From: Nonomuraea sp. PA05
GTDB lineage: Bacteria; Actinomycetota; Actinomycetes; Streptosporangiales; Streptosporangiaceae
Reading direction: 5' to 3'
Length of the DNA: 64,000 nucleotides
NCBI RefSeq assembly: GCF_008086045.1
Contig: NZ_VSEY01000002.1
Location: 310,001 to 374,000, forward strand
The notes under the pieces are model-generated. The model did no database searches. It was given only the letters and a program-made list of their open reading frames with translations, and had not been told where the DNA came from. Positions 62,819 to 64,000 of the stretch are shown here, one piece after another (the stretch's first letter is position 1; each line of letters begins with the position of its first letter). A program made the position numbers and the translations under genes.

Positions 62819-64000
62819 CTTTCGTCCGGCCCAGGATCGTGAACGCCAGGGCCGAGCAGATGAAGAGCCCGAGCATGACACAGGCCATGGGCACCGCGGA
62901 GCCGGTTCCGGCAAGTCCGACCAGCGGGGCGGATGCCGCGCCGAGGGCGAACTGCAGCACGCCGGTCAGCGCCGAGGCGCTCCCCGCGACCTGCGCGGGC
63001 TGGGAGCCCAGCGCCAGCGCGCCGGTGCCCGGCAGGACCAGGCCCTGGCCCAGCATGATGACGATCAGCCCGCTCACGATGCCCCACAGGCCGAGGTCCG
63101 CCAGCGCCGCGGTCATCAGCAGCGCCGCGCCGAGCAGCGCGACGCCGAGACCCGCGCGCACCAGCAGGCCCGGCCGCACCCGGCCCGACAGACGGCCGCC
63201 GAGCTGGGAGGTCGCGATCAGGGCGAAGGCGTTCAGGCCGAAGATGAGGGAGTACTGCTGGGGCGTGGCGCCGTACACGTCCTGGAGGACGAAGGGCGAG
63301 CCCGAGATGTAGCCGAACATGGCCGCGAACGCCAGCCCGCCGGTCAGCGCGTAGCCCATGAACGAGCGGTCGCGCAGGAGCTGCCAGAACGTGCTCACGG
63401 TGTGCCTGAGGCCGCCGCTCTCGCGCTGCTCGGCGGGCAGCGTCTCGCGCACGCCCGCCACCACCGCGAGCAGCAGCAGGAGCCCGGCGATGCTGAGCGC
63501 CACGAACACGCCGCGCCACGAGGTGAACGCGAGGAGCTGCGCGCCGGCGATGGGCGCCAGAATCGGCGCCAGGCCGCTGACCAGCATCAGCGTGGCGAAG
63601 ATGCGGGCGATGGCGGCGCCGTCGTACAGGTCGCGGACGACCGCCCGCACGATGACCAGCGCCGCGCCGCCCAGCATGCCCTGCAGCAGCCGGAAGACGA
63701 TGAGCATCGGCACCGACGGCGCGAACGCGCACAGCAGCGAGGCGACCATGAACCCGGCCACCCCGATCATCAGCGGCGCCCGCCGGCCGCGCACGTCGCT
63801 CGTGGGCCCGGCGATCACCTGGCCGAGCGACACGCCGATGAGGCAGGCGGTGAGCGTGAGCTGGACCTGCGCCTCCCCGCTGAGCATCTCGGAGGTGATG
63901 GCGGGCAGGGCGGGGAGGTACATGTCGATGGACAGCGGGCCGATCGCCGACAGGGCGCCGAGGATCAGCAGCAGCACTCCGCGGCGGCTCTTGCGCTCCG
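62811..64000 (-). CDS. Bcr/CflA-type MFS drug transporter (5' truncated by window)
   Basis: This is a major-facilitator transporter. Twelve hydrophobic segments are expected, and most are visible. ILGALSAIGPLSIDMYLPAL, then GVSLGQVIAGPTSDVRGRRAP (motif A) are typical of the Bcr/CflA drug-export subfamily. The frame remains open to the window edge; GTG 63977 is the first start inside, but an upstream start off the window (ERKSRRG precedes it) is likely. Substrate unknown. Confidence 0.92.
   Translation of the reverse strand, partial: ERKSRRGVLLLILGALSAIGPLSIDMYLPALPAITSEMLSGEAQVQLTLTACLIGVSLGQVIAGPTSDVRGRRAPLMIGVAGFMVASLLCAFAPSVPMLIVFRLLQGMLGGAALVIVRAVVRDLYDGAAIARIFATLMLVSGLAPILAPIAGAQLLAFTSWRGVFVALSIAGLLLLLAVVAGVRETLPAEQRESGGLRHTVSTFWQLLRDRSFMGYALTGGLAFAAMFGYISGSPFVLQDVYGATPQQYSLIFGLNAFALIATSQLGGRLSGRVRPGLLVRAGLGVALLGAALLMTAALADLGLWGIVSGLIVIMLGQGLVLPGTGALALGSQPAQVAGSASALTGVLQFALGAASAPLVGLAGTGSAVPMACVMLGLFICSALAFTILGRTKVR

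Overview
The window is high-GC DNA from a filamentous actinomycete. Evidence: strongly G/C-biased third codon positions, many GTG starts, ATGA/GTGA/TGATG operon overlaps, and sugar ABC transporters without their own ATPase. A member of the Streptosporangiales (Nonomuraea-like) is my inference; there is no rRNA or other marker to fix it. I see no tRNA, rRNA, CRISPR array, prophage or insertion sequence. Tandem repeats of 7-30 bp recur inside and between genes.

Positions 1-4.1 kb hold a LacI regulator, a DUF574-type methyltransferase, a secreted DUF4082/beta-helix protein and a YchJ-like protein. The most unusual region is 4.2-15.4 kb on the minus strand. It starts at a good promoter (15373-15400) and runs: a long LanB-family (lantibiotic dehydratase-like) protein, a protein resembling a cobalamin-type radical SAM enzyme without its cysteine motif, a second shorter LanB-family protein, a 35-residue cysteine-free peptide with a perfect AGGAGG ribosome-binding site, two ABC exporter half-transporters and a sirtuin. 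No LanB elimination domain and no LanC are visible. I read this as an undescribed RiPP-type peptide-modification and export system.

Positions 15.7-31.6 kb hold stand-alone genes: a membrane PP2C phosphatase, a HisC-like aminotransferase, a glycerophosphodiesterase, a YbaB-like pair, a UvrA-like ATPase, an LD-carboxypeptidase, a second sirtuin, a sulfotransferase, another ABC exporter, an enoyl-CoA hydratase, a small HTH protein and an ABC-F ATPase.

Positions 31.7-41.2 kb form a plant cell-wall sugar locus: a rhamnogalacturonan-lyase-like protein, an SGNH acetylesterase, two permeases, a solute-binding lipoprotein, a YesL-like protein, a DUF1961 protein and a LacI repressor. Two matching operators (TTGAATCGACTCAA and TTGAATCGTCTCAA) sit on the promoters of the transport operon and of the repressor gene.

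Positions 41.2-54.1 kb hold a divergent TetR/NmrA-like pair, acVLRF1, a degenerate EAL-CBS protein, a Tat-lipoprotein-like class V aminotransferase with a phosphodiesterase, an ABC ATPase gene that looks like a deletion scar, beta-carbonic anhydrase, hisG-hisE, a CE7 acetyl esterase and a second sugar ABC operon. Positions 54.1-64 kb hold a DEAD-box RNA helicase, the complete suf operon (sufR-B-D-Rieske-C-S-U-T, almost every junction overlapping) with a possible iron box upstream, and a Bcr/CflA-type MFS transporter running off the window end.
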